From positions 1-53,042 of the forward strand of contig JANYHJ010000008.1 in the NCBI GenBank assembly GCA_025359135.1: a DNA stretch of 53,042 nt, read 5' to 3'. Positions 10,345-19,029 of the stretch are shown here, piece after piece; the first letter of the stretch is position 1; each line of letters begins with the position of its first letter. Both the position numbers and the translations under genes were made by a program. Under the pieces are notes generated by a model that had not been told where the DNA came from, did not search any database, and saw only the letters and a program-made list of their open reading frames with translations. Source of the stretch: Gemmatimonadota bacterium (lineage in GTDB: Bacteria > Gemmatimonadota > Gemmatimonadetes > Gemmatimonadales > Gemmatimonadaceae).

Positions 10345-11402
10345 CCGTGTCCAGCGCGGCTCCGGCCGCGACGGCTGGAACGCGAACGCTGACAGCCGCC
10401 GAGGTGGCCGCCCGAACGGGTGGCACCCTCGTGGGCGACGGAACGGCAATGGTGAGCGGGATCGCGACGCTGTCCGCGGCATCGTCGACGGATCTCTCGT
10501 TCTGCGGTGACATCCGCTACGGGTCGGCCCTCGCCGTGTCGAAGGCGAGCGTGCTGCTCGTGACGCCGGCCTTCAAGGACGTGCCGTGCGAAGCGGCGGC
10601 AAGGGTGATCGTGGACGATGCCTTCGTGTCGATGCTGCCACTGCTGGGCTACTTCCGGCCACCCGCGGTCCGCCCGGTCGGTGTGCATCCCACGGTGATC
10701 ATCGGACATGGCGCGACCTTGGGCGCGGAGGTGGCGATCGGTCCGCATGTCGTGATCGGCGCGGGGGCGACCATTGGCGACCGGGCGTGGATCGAGGCCG
10801 GCTGCGTGATTGGCGACGCGGTGACGCTCGGCGAGGACGTCCGGTTGCACCCGCACGTGACGATCTATCCGCACACGGTGCTGCACGACCGGGTGGAGGT
10901 GCACGCGGGTTCGCAGTTGGGCTCCGATGGCTTCGGCTATCGCTTCGATGGCGCAGCGCACCGCAAGGTGCCGCACGTGGGGCGTGCGGTGATCGAGATG
11001 GACGTGGAGATCGGTGCGAACTGCACGATCGATCGCGGCACGCTCGACGACACGGTGATCGGCGCGGGCAGCAAGCTGGACAACATGGTCCACGTCGGCC
11101 ACAACTGTCGTGTTGGTCGACTCTGCCTGTTGATGGCGCAGGTCGGGTTGGCGGGCTCGACGACGCTCGAGGACGGGGTGATCCTCGCGGGGCAGTCGGG
11201 TGCCGGCGGTCACGCGACGCTCGGCAAGGGCGCGCGGCTGGCTGCGAAGGCGGGCGCGGTGAGCGACGTGCCCGCGGGCGAAACCTGGTCGGGATTTCCG
11301 GCGCGCAATCATCGCGACATGCTGAGGCGCTACGCCGCGCTGGCGCGCTTGCCCGGCATCATCAAGGACCTCGAGCGGTTGGTCGCGGAGGGCGGGGCGT
11401 GA
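10341..11402 (+). CDS. lpxD: UDP-3-O-acylglucosamine N-acyltransferase LpxD
   Basis: Third step of lipid A synthesis: adds an R-3-hydroxyacyl chain to the 2-amino group of UDP-3-O-acyl-glucosamine. It has 353 residues, near the family norm. The N-terminal uridine-binding domain ('LTAAEVAARTGGTLVGDG', 'ATLSAASSTDLSFCGD') is followed by a left-handed beta-helix of hexapeptide repeats from about residue 110 ('GVHPTVIIGHGATLGAEVAIG'), with the conserved 'GSDGFGYRFDG' and 'IDRGTLDDTVIG' blocks and the catalytic-His region 'MVHVGHNCRVG'. GTG start in a GTGA overlap with ompH. Two bases separate it from lpxC-fabZ. Confidence 0.96.
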   Translation: MTVSSAAPAATAGTRTLTAAEVAARTGGTLVGDGTAMVSGIATLSAASSTDLSFCGDIRYGSALAVSKASVLLVTPAFKDVPCEAAARVIVDDAFVSMLPLLGYFRPPAVRPVGVHPTVIIGHGATLGAEVAIGPHVVIGAGATIGDRAWIEAGCVIGDAVTLGEDVRLHPHVTIYPHTVLHDRVEVHAGSQLGSDGFGYRFDGAAHRKVPHVGRAVIEMDVEIGANCTIDRGTLDDTVIGAGSKLDNMVHVGHNCRVGRLCLLMAQVGLAGSTTLEDGVILAGQSGAGGHATLGKGARLAAKAGAVSDVPAGETWSGFPARNHRDMLRRYAALARLPGIIKDLERLVAEGGA

Positions 11403-11404
11403 GC

Positions 11405-12673
11405 ATGCCGCGCCGCACGATCGCGCGTCGCGCCGAGGTGTCCGGGATCGGCTTGCATCTGGGGCAGCACTGTCGGCTGGCGTTCGTACCGGCCGCCGTG
11501 GGCGCCGGGATCGGCTTCCTGCGAACGGACCGGACGGGCGCGGCGCGGCTGTCGGCCGACGCCGCGCACGCCGTCTTGACGGAACGCCGCACGCAGATCG
11601 GGACGGGGGCCGACGCGATCCACACCGTGGAGCACGTGCTCGCCTCGATCGCAGGGCTCGGCATCGATGACGTGACGGTGGAACTCGACGCGTCGGAGCC
11701 GCCGATCGCCGACGGCAGCGCGGCGCCGTTCGTGGCTGCGCTTGAGTCGGCCGGGATCGTGGAGCATGGTGGCGAGGCCGACGTGCTGACGCTGCGCCGA
11801 TGCGTGCGGCTGTTCGACGGCGAGTCCCGCTATGAGGCGTATCCGGCGGATGCCCTCGAAGTGGACGTGACGATCGCATTCCCGCATCGCTTGATCGGCA
11901 CGCAGTCCGGCCGTTTCACCGTGACGCCTGCAACGTTCGCCCGCGAGTTGGCGCCGGCGCGCACCTTCGGTTTCATGCACGAGGTGGAGTCGCTCAAGGC
12001 TCGTGGCTTGATCCAGGGCGCCTCGGCCGACAATGCGGTGGTGCTGGACGATGCGTCCGTGCTGACCGGCCCGCTGCGCTGGCCGGACGAGTTCCTGCGC
12101 CACAAGGCGCTGGACGTGGTGGGGGACCTCGCGCTCGCCGGCCGACGCGTGCAGGCCCGGATCGTCGCGCACCGGCCCAGTCACCGGGGGACCGTGCAAC
12201 TGGTGCGCGCCTTGCTGCAACATGCCCGACAGGAGAGCCGCATGCTCGATGCCGACGAAATCATGAAGATCCTTCCGCACCGGTATCCGTTCCTGCTGGT
12301 GGACCGGATCCTGGAGATGGAAGCGAATACGCGGATCGTGGGGATCAAGAACTGCACGATCAACGAACCGTTCTTCCAGGGGCATTTTCCCGGGCACCCG
12401 ATCATGCCCGGCGTGCTGATCGTCGAGGCGATGGCGCAAGTGGGCGGGTTGTTGCTGATGGGTTCGGTGGAGAACCCGGAGGAGAAGGTCGTGTACTTCA
12501 TGTCGCTCGACAACGTGAAGTTCCGCCGGCCGGTGAAGCCTGGGGACCAGATCCGATTCGAGATCGAGATGGTGCAGGTGCGCAGCAAGGTGTGCCGCAT
12601 GAAGGGCGTGGCGAAGGTGGACGGCGACGTGGTCGCCGAGGCGGAGATGGCCGCCATGGTGCGTGAACGGTGA
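11405..12673 (+). CDS. lpxC-fabZ: Fused UDP-3-O-acyl-GlcNAc deacetylase (LpxC) / 3-hydroxyacyl-ACP dehydratase (FabZ)
   Basis: One 422-residue protein. Residues 1 to about 279 are LpxC, the zinc deacetylase and committed step of lipid A synthesis: 'RRAEVSGIGLHLG', zinc ligand region 'HTVEHVLASIAGLG', 'HKALDVVGDLALAG' with the other two ligands, and catalytic 'HRPSHRGTV'. Residues 280-422 are FabZ, which dehydrates 3-hydroxyacyl-ACP: 'ILPHRYPFLLVDRI', 'FQGHFPGHPIMPGVLIVEAMAQ' with the active-site His and Glu. There is no stop or frameshift between the two; a FabZ-type Met lies at 12242. GTG 11399 is an in-frame alternative start. FabZ uses the same 3-hydroxyacyl-ACP pool as LpxA and LpxD, so the fusion could balance membrane lipid against lipid A. 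Fusions of this type are known from Bacteroidetes. Confidence 0.96.
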   Translation: MPRRTIARRAEVSGIGLHLGQHCRLAFVPAAVGAGIGFLRTDRTGAARLSADAAHAVLTERRTQIGTGADAIHTVEHVLASIAGLGIDDVTVELDASEPPIADGSAAPFVAALESAGIVEHGGEADVLTLRRCVRLFDGESRYEAYPADALEVDVTIAFPHRLIGTQSGRFTVTPATFARELAPARTFGFMHEVESLKARGLIQGASADNAVVLDDASVLTGPLRWPDEFLRHKALDVVGDLALAGRRVQARIVAHRPSHRGTVQLVRALLQHARQESRMLDADEIMKILPHRYPFLLVDRILEMEANTRIVGIKNCTINEPFFQGHFPGHPIMPGVLIVEAMAQVGGLLLMGSVENPEEKVVYFMSLDNVKFRRPVKPGDQIRFEIEMVQVRSKVCRMKGVAKVDGDVVAEAEMAAMVRER

Positions 12674-13446
12674 GCGCCCGCATCCATCCGACCGCGATCG
12701 TGCATGCGGACGCGGTCCTTGGCGCGGACGTGGACATCGGGCCGTACGCGATCATCGGCGAGCAGTGCGTGATCGGCGACGGGGTGGTGATCGGCGCGCG
12801 CGCGACGCTCGAGCGCTACGTGACGCTGGGCGCCGGGGTGAAGCTTGGCGTCGGCGTGGCGCTGGGCGGCGATCCGCAGGACACGAAGTTCAAGGGCGAG
12901 AAGACGGTCGTCGAGATCGGCGAGGGGACCGTGATCCGCGATTACTGCACGATCAACCGCGGCACGACGCACTCGTACAAGACGACCGTCGGCAAGCACT
13001 GCTTCCTGATGACGTACGTGCACCTCGGGCACGACTGTCACGTGGGCGACCACGTGGTGATCGCGAACGGTTCGCAGTTCGCGGGGCACGTGACGATCGG
13101 GGAGCGGGCGAACATCTCGGGCCTGACGGCGGTACACCAGTTCGTGAACATCGGCGCCTACTCGTTCATCGGCGGTTGTTCGCGCGTGCCGAAGGACATT
13201 CCGACGTACATCAAGGCGGTGGGCAACCCCGTGAAGCTCTACGGGCTCAATACGGTGGGGCTCCAGCGCAACGGCTTTTCGGAGGAGGTGCTGCGCGAGC
13301 TCAAGCGCGCGTACCGGCTCTTCTTCCGCTCGGAACTCAACGTCTCGCAGGCGCTGGAGAAGGCGAAGGGCGAGTTGACGATGAGCGGCGAGGTGAAGAC
13401 GTTCGTGGACTTCGTCGCGTCGAGCGAGCGCGGCGTGGTGATCTAG
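12670..13446 (+). CDS. lpxA: UDP-N-acetylglucosamine acyltransferase LpxA
   Basis: First step of lipid A synthesis: puts a 3-hydroxyacyl chain on the 3-position of UDP-GlcNAc. It has 258 residues, close to E. coli LpxA (262). The N-terminal beta-helix hexapeptides begin 'IHPTAIVHADAVLGADVDIG'. Catalytic histidine block 'HLGHDCHVGDHVVIANG', with 'LTAVHQFVNIGAYSFIGG' and the C-terminal helical domain after 'NPVKLYGLNTVGLQRNGF'. GTG start in a four-base overlap with fabZ. A Gfo/Idh oxidoreductase follows immediately, which raises the question of whether the acceptor is GlcNAc or a 3-amino derivative. Confidence 0.96.
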   Translation: MSARIHPTAIVHADAVLGADVDIGPYAIIGEQCVIGDGVVIGARATLERYVTLGAGVKLGVGVALGGDPQDTKFKGEKTVVEIGEGTVIRDYCTINRGTTHSYKTTVGKHCFLMTYVHLGHDCHVGDHVVIANGSQFAGHVTIGERANISGLTAVHQFVNIGAYSFIGGCSRVPKDIPTYIKAVGNPVKLYGLNTVGLQRNGFSEEVLRELKRAYRLFFRSELNVSQALEKAKGELTMSGEVKTFVDFVASSERGVVI

Positions 13447-13448
13447 TG

Positions 13449-14423
13449 ATGCGCATCGGCGTGGCCGGGGCCGGGGCGCTGGGGTACCACCACATCCGGA
13501 TCCTGCGCGAACTCGCCGGCGACGCCTTTGCGGGTTTCTTCGAGCCCGACGCGGCGCGTGCAGCGCAGGTGGCAGCGGAGCTCGGCGTGCGCGCGCATGC
13601 GACGCTCGATGGGCTGCTGGCGTCGGCGGACGCGGTCTCGATCGCGGCGGCGACGCAGGCGCATCACGCCGTGGCCATGCGCTGCATCGCGGAGGGGAAG
13701 CACCTCTTCGTGGAGAAGCCGATCACCGCCACGGCGCGCGAAGCGGACGAGGTGCTGGAAGCCGCTGCCTCGAAGCGGCTCGTGATCGCGGTGGGGCACG
13801 GTGAGCGCGTCAACCGCGCGGTGCGCGCCGCGTGGCCCGCGCTCGACCGGCCACGTTTCGTGTCGTGCACGCGCTTTGCGCCATACACCGCGCGCGGTGC
13901 CGACGTGTCGGTGGTGCGCGACCTGATGGTGCACGACCTCGATCTCGTGCTGGCGATGATCGGCGAGGCGGTGGCGCGCGTCGAGGCCATCGGCACGTGC
14001 GTGATCGCGGACACGCTCGACGTGGCGCACGCGCACCTCGCGTTTCCCTCTGGCGCCGCGGCATCGGTGACGGCGTCGCGCGTGGCCGGTGCGCGCGAGC
14101 GGCTGATGCGCGTCGTGCAGGCCGACGGCATGATTGCGCTCGACCTCGCCGCGGGCACCGCGACCCACCATCGGCTGCGGGCGGCCGCCGATCGGGCCTC
14201 ACTTGCGACATCGAAGGTGGCCGTGGACCCGTCGGCGTTCTCGGAAGCGGTGACGTTGACGGCGCCCGAGGGCGAACCGCTCCGACTCGAGTTCGCGGCG
14301 TGGATGGGCGCGCTCCGTGGCGAGGGGGTGGTGCTCGTGAGCGGGCGCGAGGGCCGCGACGTGCTCGCGCTCGCCATCGAGATCGAGCGCGTCATCGCGC
14401 GCGGGGGCCACGCAGGTGCGTGA
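13449..14423 (+). CDS. Gfo/Idh/MocA-family oxidoreductase in the lipid A operon
   Basis: NAD(P)-dependent oxidoreductase of unproven substrate, 324 residues. Rossmann start 'MRIGVAGAGALGYHHIRIL' and the family motif 'EGKHLFVEKPITAT' with the catalytic-region lysine. ATG 13449 lies 2 bases after the lpxA stop; the gene overlaps the lpxB GTG start by 8 bases. The position between lpxA and lpxB is where many bacteria have lpxI, but this protein has no LpxI features. GnnA of Acidithiobacillus, which oxidises the 3-OH of UDP-GlcNAc to give amide-linked lipid A, belongs to the same superfamily; a GnnB aminotransferase is not present here. A lipid A sugar substrate is inferred from context only. Confidence 0.85.
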   Translation: MRIGVAGAGALGYHHIRILRELAGDAFAGFFEPDAARAAQVAAELGVRAHATLDGLLASADAVSIAAATQAHHAVAMRCIAEGKHLFVEKPITATAREADEVLEAAASKRLVIAVGHGERVNRAVRAAWPALDRPRFVSCTRFAPYTARGADVSVVRDLMVHDLDLVLAMIGEAVARVEAIGTCVIADTLDVAHAHLAFPSGAAASVTASRVAGARERLMRVVQADGMIALDLAAGTATHHRLRAAADRASLATSKVAVDPSAFSEAVTLTAPEGEPLRLEFAAWMGALRGEGVVLVSGREGRDVLALAIEIERVIARGGHAGA

Positions 14424-15528
14424 GGTCCTGATCGTCGCCGGGGAAGTGTCCGGCGACCTCCACGCCGCCGCGTTCGCGACGGCGCTGCGGGCGCGGCGGC
14501 CCGAGCTCTCACTCGTCGGCATCGGCAGTGTGCGCATGGCCGCGGCTGGCGTGGAGCTCATCGAGCGCTCCGAGGAGTTGCAGGCGATGGGGTTCGTCGA
14601 GGTGATCCAGTCGGTGCCGCATCACTGGCAACTGCTGCGCCGGCTGCGCACGCGCCTGGCGTCTGGCACAGTGGCGTTGCTCGTGGTGCTGGACTACCCG
14701 GGATTCAACCTCAAGCTCGCCGCGGCGGCGCACGACGCCGGCGTGCCGGTGCTCTACTTCATCACGCCGCAGGTATGGGCGTGGGGCGCAGGACGGATCG
14801 CCGAGATCAAGCGCGTGGTCACGAAGGCGGCGGTGATCCTGCCGTTCGAGGAGACGCTGTTCAAGAAGGCAGGCATCGACGCGACGTTTGTGGGGCACCC
14901 GCTGCTCGACCGCGCCGCCGAGATGCCGGACCGTACCGAAGCCCGGCGTCGGCTCGGCCTTGCGCCGGAGGCCCGCGTGCTCGCGCTCTTTCCGGGCAGC
15001 CGGCAGCAGGAGATCGCGCGCCACCTGGACACGTTCGTGGCGGCGGCCAAGCTGCTCGAGCAGCGCATTCCGGCGCTGCAGGTCATCATGAGCGTGGCGC
15101 CAGGCATGACCATCGACCCGGCGCGCTGCCCTTGGCCGCAGGTCTCGCAGCGCCCGTACGATGTGCTGCGCGCGGCCGACGCGGCGATGTGCAAGAGTGG
15201 CACGACGACGCTCGAGGCCGCGCTGGCCGGATGTCCGCTGATCATCGCGTATCGCACCAACCCGATCACGGCGTTCCTGGCGCGCCGCTTGATGAAGGTG
15301 CCCTACGTCGGGCTCGTGAACGTGGTGGCGGAACGCGAAGTCGCGCACGAGTTCCTGCAGGAATTCATGACGCCCGATGCGATCGCGAACGAACTGGCGC
15401 CACTGCTCGACCTGCACGGCACGGAGCGTGCGCGGATGCTCGCGGCGTTGGAGAGCGTGCGCGCTTTGCTCGGAACCGCAGGCGCCGCGGAGCGCGTCGC
15501 GGCCATGGCCGACGGGATGATCGGATGA
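14416..15528 (+). CDS. lpxB: Lipid-A-disaccharide synthase LpxB
   Basis: Joins UDP-2,3-diacylglucosamine and lipid X into the tetra-acyl disaccharide at the inner membrane. It has 370 residues with a GT-B fold. N-terminal 'VLIVAGEVSGDLHAA', then 'SEELQAMGFVEVI', 'VLDYPGFNLKLA', 'YFITPQVWAWG' and 'LPFEETLFKKAGIDATFVGHPLLD'. The C-terminal sugar-nucleotide half has 'LALFPGSRQQEI', 'CKSGTTTLEAAL' and 'KVPYVGLVNVVAEREVAHEFLQ'. All family blocks are present. GTG start inside the end of the Gfo/Idh gene; its stop overlaps the next ATG (ATGA). Confidence 0.96.
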   Translation: MREVLIVAGEVSGDLHAAAFATALRARRPELSLVGIGSVRMAAAGVELIERSEELQAMGFVEVIQSVPHHWQLLRRLRTRLASGTVALLVVLDYPGFNLKLAAAAHDAGVPVLYFITPQVWAWGAGRIAEIKRVVTKAAVILPFEETLFKKAGIDATFVGHPLLDRAAEMPDRTEARRRLGLAPEARVLALFPGSRQQEIARHLDTFVAAAKLLEQRIPALQVIMSVAPGMTIDPARCPWPQVSQRPYDVLRAADAAMCKSGTTTLEAALAGCPLIIAYRTNPITAFLARRLMKVPYVGLVNVVAEREVAHEFLQEFMTPDAIANELAPLLDLHGTERARMLAALESVRALLGTAGAAERVAAMADGMIG

Positions 15529-16187
15529 GCGAGACGCCGCGTCCGCGACTCGCGTTCAAGGTGCGCGCCGCGATCTGGGCAGGGCGCTGGCTCATTCGCC
15601 TGCTGGCCAGCACCTGGCGCGTGACGGTCACGGGACGCGAAGGACTCGACGCGCTGCGGGCCGTGAAGACGCCCGTGATCATCGTCATCTGGCATGGCGA
15701 GATGCTGCCCAGCCTCTGGTCGCATCGCGGCGAAGGCATCGCGGTGCTGATCAGCGAGCACAAGGATGGCGAGATCATCGCGCAGATCGCCGAGGGGCTG
15801 GGCTACGCGCCCTCGGTGCGGGGGTCGAGTTCGCGCGGGGCGGCGCGTGCGCTGTTGCGACTCGTGCGCACGCTCGAGGAGGGTGGCGACGTCGGCATCA
15901 CCCCCGATGGCCCACGAGGGCCGGCGAAAGAGATGGCCGTCGGCGCGGTCGCGGCGGCCCAGCGTGCGCAGGCCCCGCTCGTCGCGGTGCGGGCGCAGGC
16001 GTCGTCGGCGTGGCGCTTGGCGAGTTGGGACCGGTTCATGATTCCCAAGCCGTTCGCGCGCGTGAGACTCGCCTACGGCGCTCCGGTGATTCCGCCCCAG
16101 GGCGATGCGGCCGTGCTCGAGGCGGCGCGTGCGGACTTCGCGCGCGTGATGGTCGACGCCGGCCAGGTAGCGGGCCATGTCGACTGA
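15525..16187 (+). CDS. DUF374 lysophospholipid/lipid A acyltransferase-like protein
   Basis: It has 220 residues. The sequence matches the DUF374 branch of the PlsC-like acyltransferase superfamily: 'VIIVIWHGEMLPSLW' with the HX4-type active-site His, 'LISEHKDGEIIA', 'VRGSSSRGAARALL' and 'DVGITPDGPRGPAKEMAVG'. Such proteins often lie in lpx or kdo operons and are thought to acylate lipid A or a lysolipid; the acceptor is not known. There is a hydrophobic, probably membrane-anchoring N-terminus (residues 15-35). ATG 15525 overlaps the lpxB stop and its 3' end overlaps lpxK by 11 bases. A secondary lipid A acyltransferase role is inference. Confidence 0.88.
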   Translation: MSETPRPRLAFKVRAAIWAGRWLIRLLASTWRVTVTGREGLDALRAVKTPVIIVIWHGEMLPSLWSHRGEGIAVLISEHKDGEIIAQIAEGLGYAPSVRGSSSRGAARALLRLVRTLEEGGDVGITPDGPRGPAKEMAVGAVAAAQRAQAPLVAVRAQASSAWRLASWDRFMIPKPFARVRLAYGAPVIPPQGDAAVLEAARADFARVMVDAGQVAGHVD

Positions 16188-17262
16188 TCGCGCGCTGGCG
16201 GAGCGGCTCTGGTGGAGTGACGACGCGATGTCGGTGATTGCGCGCGCCGCGCTCACGCCGCTCTCGGCCATCTACGGCCTGGCGATGGGATTGCGCGGCC
16301 AGCTCTACGACGCCGGCGTGTTCCGCACGAACGCGCTGGCATTGCCCGCGCTCGCGGTCGGCAACCTCAGTGTCGGAGGCACGGGGAAGACGCCCGTGGC
16401 CGCGTGGGCGGCGTCGCAGCTCGCGGCGCGCGGCGCGAAGCCCGCGATCGTGCTGCGCGGCTACGGCGAGGACGAGCCGCTCGTGCACCGCACGCTCAAT
16501 CCGGATGTGCCGGTGCTGACCGATCCGGATCGCGTCATCGGCGCCGCGAAAGCGGCCGCGCTCGGCGCGACCGTGGTGGTGCTCGACGATGCGTTCCAGC
16601 ATCGCGCCGCGGCGCGCGTGGCAGACCTCGTGTTGGTGAGTGCCGACCAGTGGCCGCGTCACTGGCGCCTGCTGCCGGCTGGGCCGATGCGCGAGCCGCT
16701 GTCGGCGTTGCGTCGCGCGCGGGTCGTGATGGTGACGCGCAAGGCCGCCTCGATGGAGACGGCGCAGGCGGTGTCGCGTGCGCTCGCCGCCGCCGCGCCG
16801 GGCGTGCCCGTGGCGATTGCGCACCTCGCCCCCGACGATGCACGCGATGCGAACGGGATCCACCATGCGCTCGCATCGCTCTCGGGACGCAGACTCTTCG
16901 CAATCACCTCGATCGCGGATCCGCGCGCATTTGCGGCGCAACTCGCGCAGGCCGGCATCAGCGCGCAACTCAACGCCTTCGCCGATCATCACGACTTCAG
17001 CGAGGCGCAAGTCTCGCGACTCGCGCGCGAGGCTGCGTTGGTTGGCGGTGCGATATGCACGCTCAAGGACCACGTCAAGCTCGCCCCCCTCTGGCCTCGC
17101 GAGGGACCTCCGCTACTGTATGTTACGCAGCGTGTGGACGTGCAGTCCGGTTCCGAGGCGGTCGAATCCGCCCTGGCCGCCGTGCTCGCGGCCCGCACGC
17201 CTTCAACTCAACCGGCGCGGAGCGCCGAGAGCCATGGCCACAGACTTCCGTCTTCCGACTGA
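16177..17262 (+). CDS. lpxK: Tetraacyldisaccharide 4'-kinase LpxK
   Basis: Phosphorylates the 4' position of the lipid A disaccharide at the inner membrane. It has 361 residues, slightly longer than usual. An N-terminal membrane-associated helix (about 20-45) is followed by the LpxK P-loop '[17 protein letters not shown]', 'AIVLRGYG' and the substrate/metal block '[12 protein letters not shown]'. Next come '[17 protein letters not shown]' and the C-terminal '[16 protein letters not shown]' and 'CTLKDHVKL'. The start lies inside the DUF374 gene; the end overlaps the start of the glutamate dehydrogenase gene by 29 bases. Kdo transferase is not in the window. Confidence 0.95.
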   Translation: MSTDRALAERLWWSDDAMSVIARAALTPLSAIYGLAMGLRGQLYDAGVFRTNALALPALAVGNLSVGGTGKTPVAAWAASQLAARGAKPAIVLRGYGEDEPLVHRTLNPDVPVLTDPDRVIGAAKAAALGATVVVLDDAFQHRAAARVADLVLVSADQWPRHWRLLPAGPMREPLSALRRARVVMVTRKAASMETAQAVSRALAAAAPGVPVAIAHLAPDDARDANGIHHALASLSGRRLFAITSIADPRAFAAQLAQAGISAQLNAFADHHDFSEAQVSRLAREAALVGGAICTLKDHVKLAPLWPREGPPLLYVTQRVDVQSGSEAVESALAAVLAARTPSTQPARSAESHGHRLPSSD

Positions 17263-18541
17263 CCGCATCGTTCGACCCGACAAGGACCGCTTCCTCGCCG
17301 AGGAGAATCCGTTCGAGGCGATGATGTCCCGCTTTGACCGCGCCGCCGAGCTGCTGGACCTCGAGCCGGGCATCTACAAGATCCTGCGCCACGCGGAGAA
17401 GATCATCACCGTCGCGATTCCCGTGATGAAGGACAATGGCGAGGTGGAGGTCTACACCGGCCACCGCGTGCTCTACAACACGGCACGCGGCCCGGCCAAG
17501 GGCGGCATCCGCTTCGACATGGCGGTGAACATCGACGAGGTGAAGGCGCTCGCGGCGTGGATGACCTGGAAGTGCGCCGTCGTAAACATTCCGTTCGGTG
17601 GCTCGAAGGGCGGCGTGGTCTGCGACCCGCTGATGATGAGCGTGGCCGAGCTCGAACGGCTGACGCGACGGTACACCGCGGGCATCATGTCCGTGCTCGG
17701 CCCCGATTCGGACGTGCCGGCGCCCGATGTGAACACCAACGAACGTGTCATGGCCTGGGTCATGGACACCTACTCGATGCGCGTCGGGCACACCGTGACA
17801 GCGGTGGTGACCGGCAAGCCGATCGAGATGGGCGGTTCGCTTGGTCGCCGTGAGGCAACGGGACGCGGTTGCCTCGTGGTCACCAAGGAAGCGCTTGCGC
17901 ACCTGGGCATGCCGATCAAGGGTACGACCGTGGCGGTGCAGGGCTTCGGCAACGTCGGGTCGATTGCTGCCATGCTGATGCAGAACGAAGGGATGGTGAT
18001 CACCGCAATCGGCGACCGGACCGGTGGCTATCACAACAAGGCCGGCATTGACGTGCTCGACGCGATGGCGCACGTGAAGCAGCACGGCACACTCGAGGGC
18101 TACGGCAAGGGCGAGTCGATCGGCAACGAGGAGCTGTTGTCGCTCGACGTGGACGTGCTCGTGCCGGCCGCGCTCGAGAACGTGATCACGACCAAGAATG
18201 CGGCGTCGATCCGTGCGCGCGTGATCTGCGAGGGCGCCAACGGTCCGACGACGGCCGCCGCCGACGCGATCCTCGACGAGAAGGGGATCTTCGTGATTCC
18301 GGACATCCTCGCGAATGCGGGCGGCGTGACCGTGTCGTACTTCGAGTGGGTGCAGGACCGCGGGGGATACTTCTGGTCCGAGGCGACGGTCAACGAGCGG
18401 CTCACCGACATCATGCAGCGCTCCTTCCAGGATGTGCTCAGGATCGCGCAGCAACACAAGGTGAACCTGCGGACCGCGGCGTATATGCTCGCGATCAGCC
18501 GGGTGTCGACGGTGCACAAGCTGCGCGGCATCTACGCGTAG
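17234..18541 (+). CDS. Glu/Leu/Phe/Val dehydrogenase (glutamate dehydrogenase)
   Basis: Oxidative deamination of glutamate to 2-oxoglutarate and ammonia, or the reverse. It has 435 residues, the length of hexameric GDH. 'KGGIRFDM', '[18 protein letters not shown]' with the catalytic lysine region, '[22 protein letters not shown]', '[13 protein letters not shown]' and the coenzyme Rossmann motif '[10 protein letters not shown]'. The C-terminus '[15 protein letters not shown]' is typical. ATG 17234 lies 29 bases inside the 3' end of lpxK, so translation is probably coupled to the lipid A operon although the function is unrelated. NAD versus NADP preference cannot be read with confidence. Confidence 0.95.
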   Translation: MATDFRLPTDRIVRPDKDRFLAEENPFEAMMSRFDRAAELLDLEPGIYKILRHAEKIITVAIPVMKDNGEVEVYTGHRVLYNTARGPAKGGIRFDMAVNIDEVKALAAWMTWKCAVVNIPFGGSKGGVVCDPLMMSVAELERLTRRYTAGIMSVLGPDSDVPAPDVNTNERVMAWVMDTYSMRVGHTVTAVVTGKPIEMGGSLGRREATGRGCLVVTKEALAHLGMPIKGTTVAVQGFGNVGSIAAMLMQNEGMVITAIGDRTGGYHNKAGIDVLDAMAHVKQHGTLEGYGKGESIGNEELLSLDVDVLVPAALENVITTKNAASIRARVICEGANGPTTAAADAILDEKGIFVIPDILANAGGVTVSYFEWVQDRGGYFWSEATVNERLTDIMQRSFQDVLRIAQQHKVNLRTAAYMLAISRVSTVHKLRGIYA

Positions 18542-18567
18542 GCCGCGTCCGTGGCTGGCGGTCGCTG

Positions 18568-19029
18568 ATGCGATGCGTACTGGCCGTCGTCGGGCGCCCG
18601 CGCGACGCGGGGCTGGCGGCGGCCATTCAGGACTACGAAAGCCGGGCGGCGCGCTACTGGCCGCTCGAGGTGAAGGAGGTGCGCGAGGAGCGCGCCACGA
18701 GCCTCACGCCCGATGAAGTCCGCAAGCGCGAGGCGGTGCGGTTGCGCGAGGCGGTGGGCAGCGCCCGCGTGATTGCCTGCGACGAGGGGGGCGCGAGCTA
18801 CACGTCGTCCGCGTTCTCGACGTGGCTACAGAAGCAGCGGGAAGCGGCGCGCGACATCGCCTTCGTCATCGGCGGCGCGTTCGGCCTCGATCGCACGCTG
18901 CGGGACGCGGCGCCGGAACGAATGACCCTCGCGGCCTGGACGCTGCCGCACGAACTCGCGCGACTCGTCCTCGTCGAACAACTCTATCGCGCCGGCACGA
19001 TCGGGCGCGGCGAACCGTACCACAAGTGA
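18568..19029 (+). CDS. rlmH: 23S rRNA pseudouridine-1915 N3-methyltransferase RlmH
   Basis: SPOUT-class methyltransferase acting on helix 69 of 23S rRNA. It has 153 residues, the normal size. 'FVIGGAFGLDRTLRD' forms the SAM-binding trefoil knot, 'TLPHELARLVLVEQLYRA' follows, and the protein ends in the diagnostic 'GEPYHK'. ATG 18568 is chosen because it starts the core strand 'MRCVLAVVG'; the frame is open further upstream but overlaps the dehydrogenase gene. The stop overlaps the bshC GTG. Confidence 0.95.
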   Translation: MRCVLAVVGRPRDAGLAAAIQDYESRAARYWPLEVKEVREERATSLTPDEVRKREAVRLREAVGSARVIACDEGGASYTSSAFSTWLQKQREAARDIAFVIGGAFGLDRTLRDAAPERMTLAAWTLPHELARLVLVEQLYRAGTIGRGEPYHK

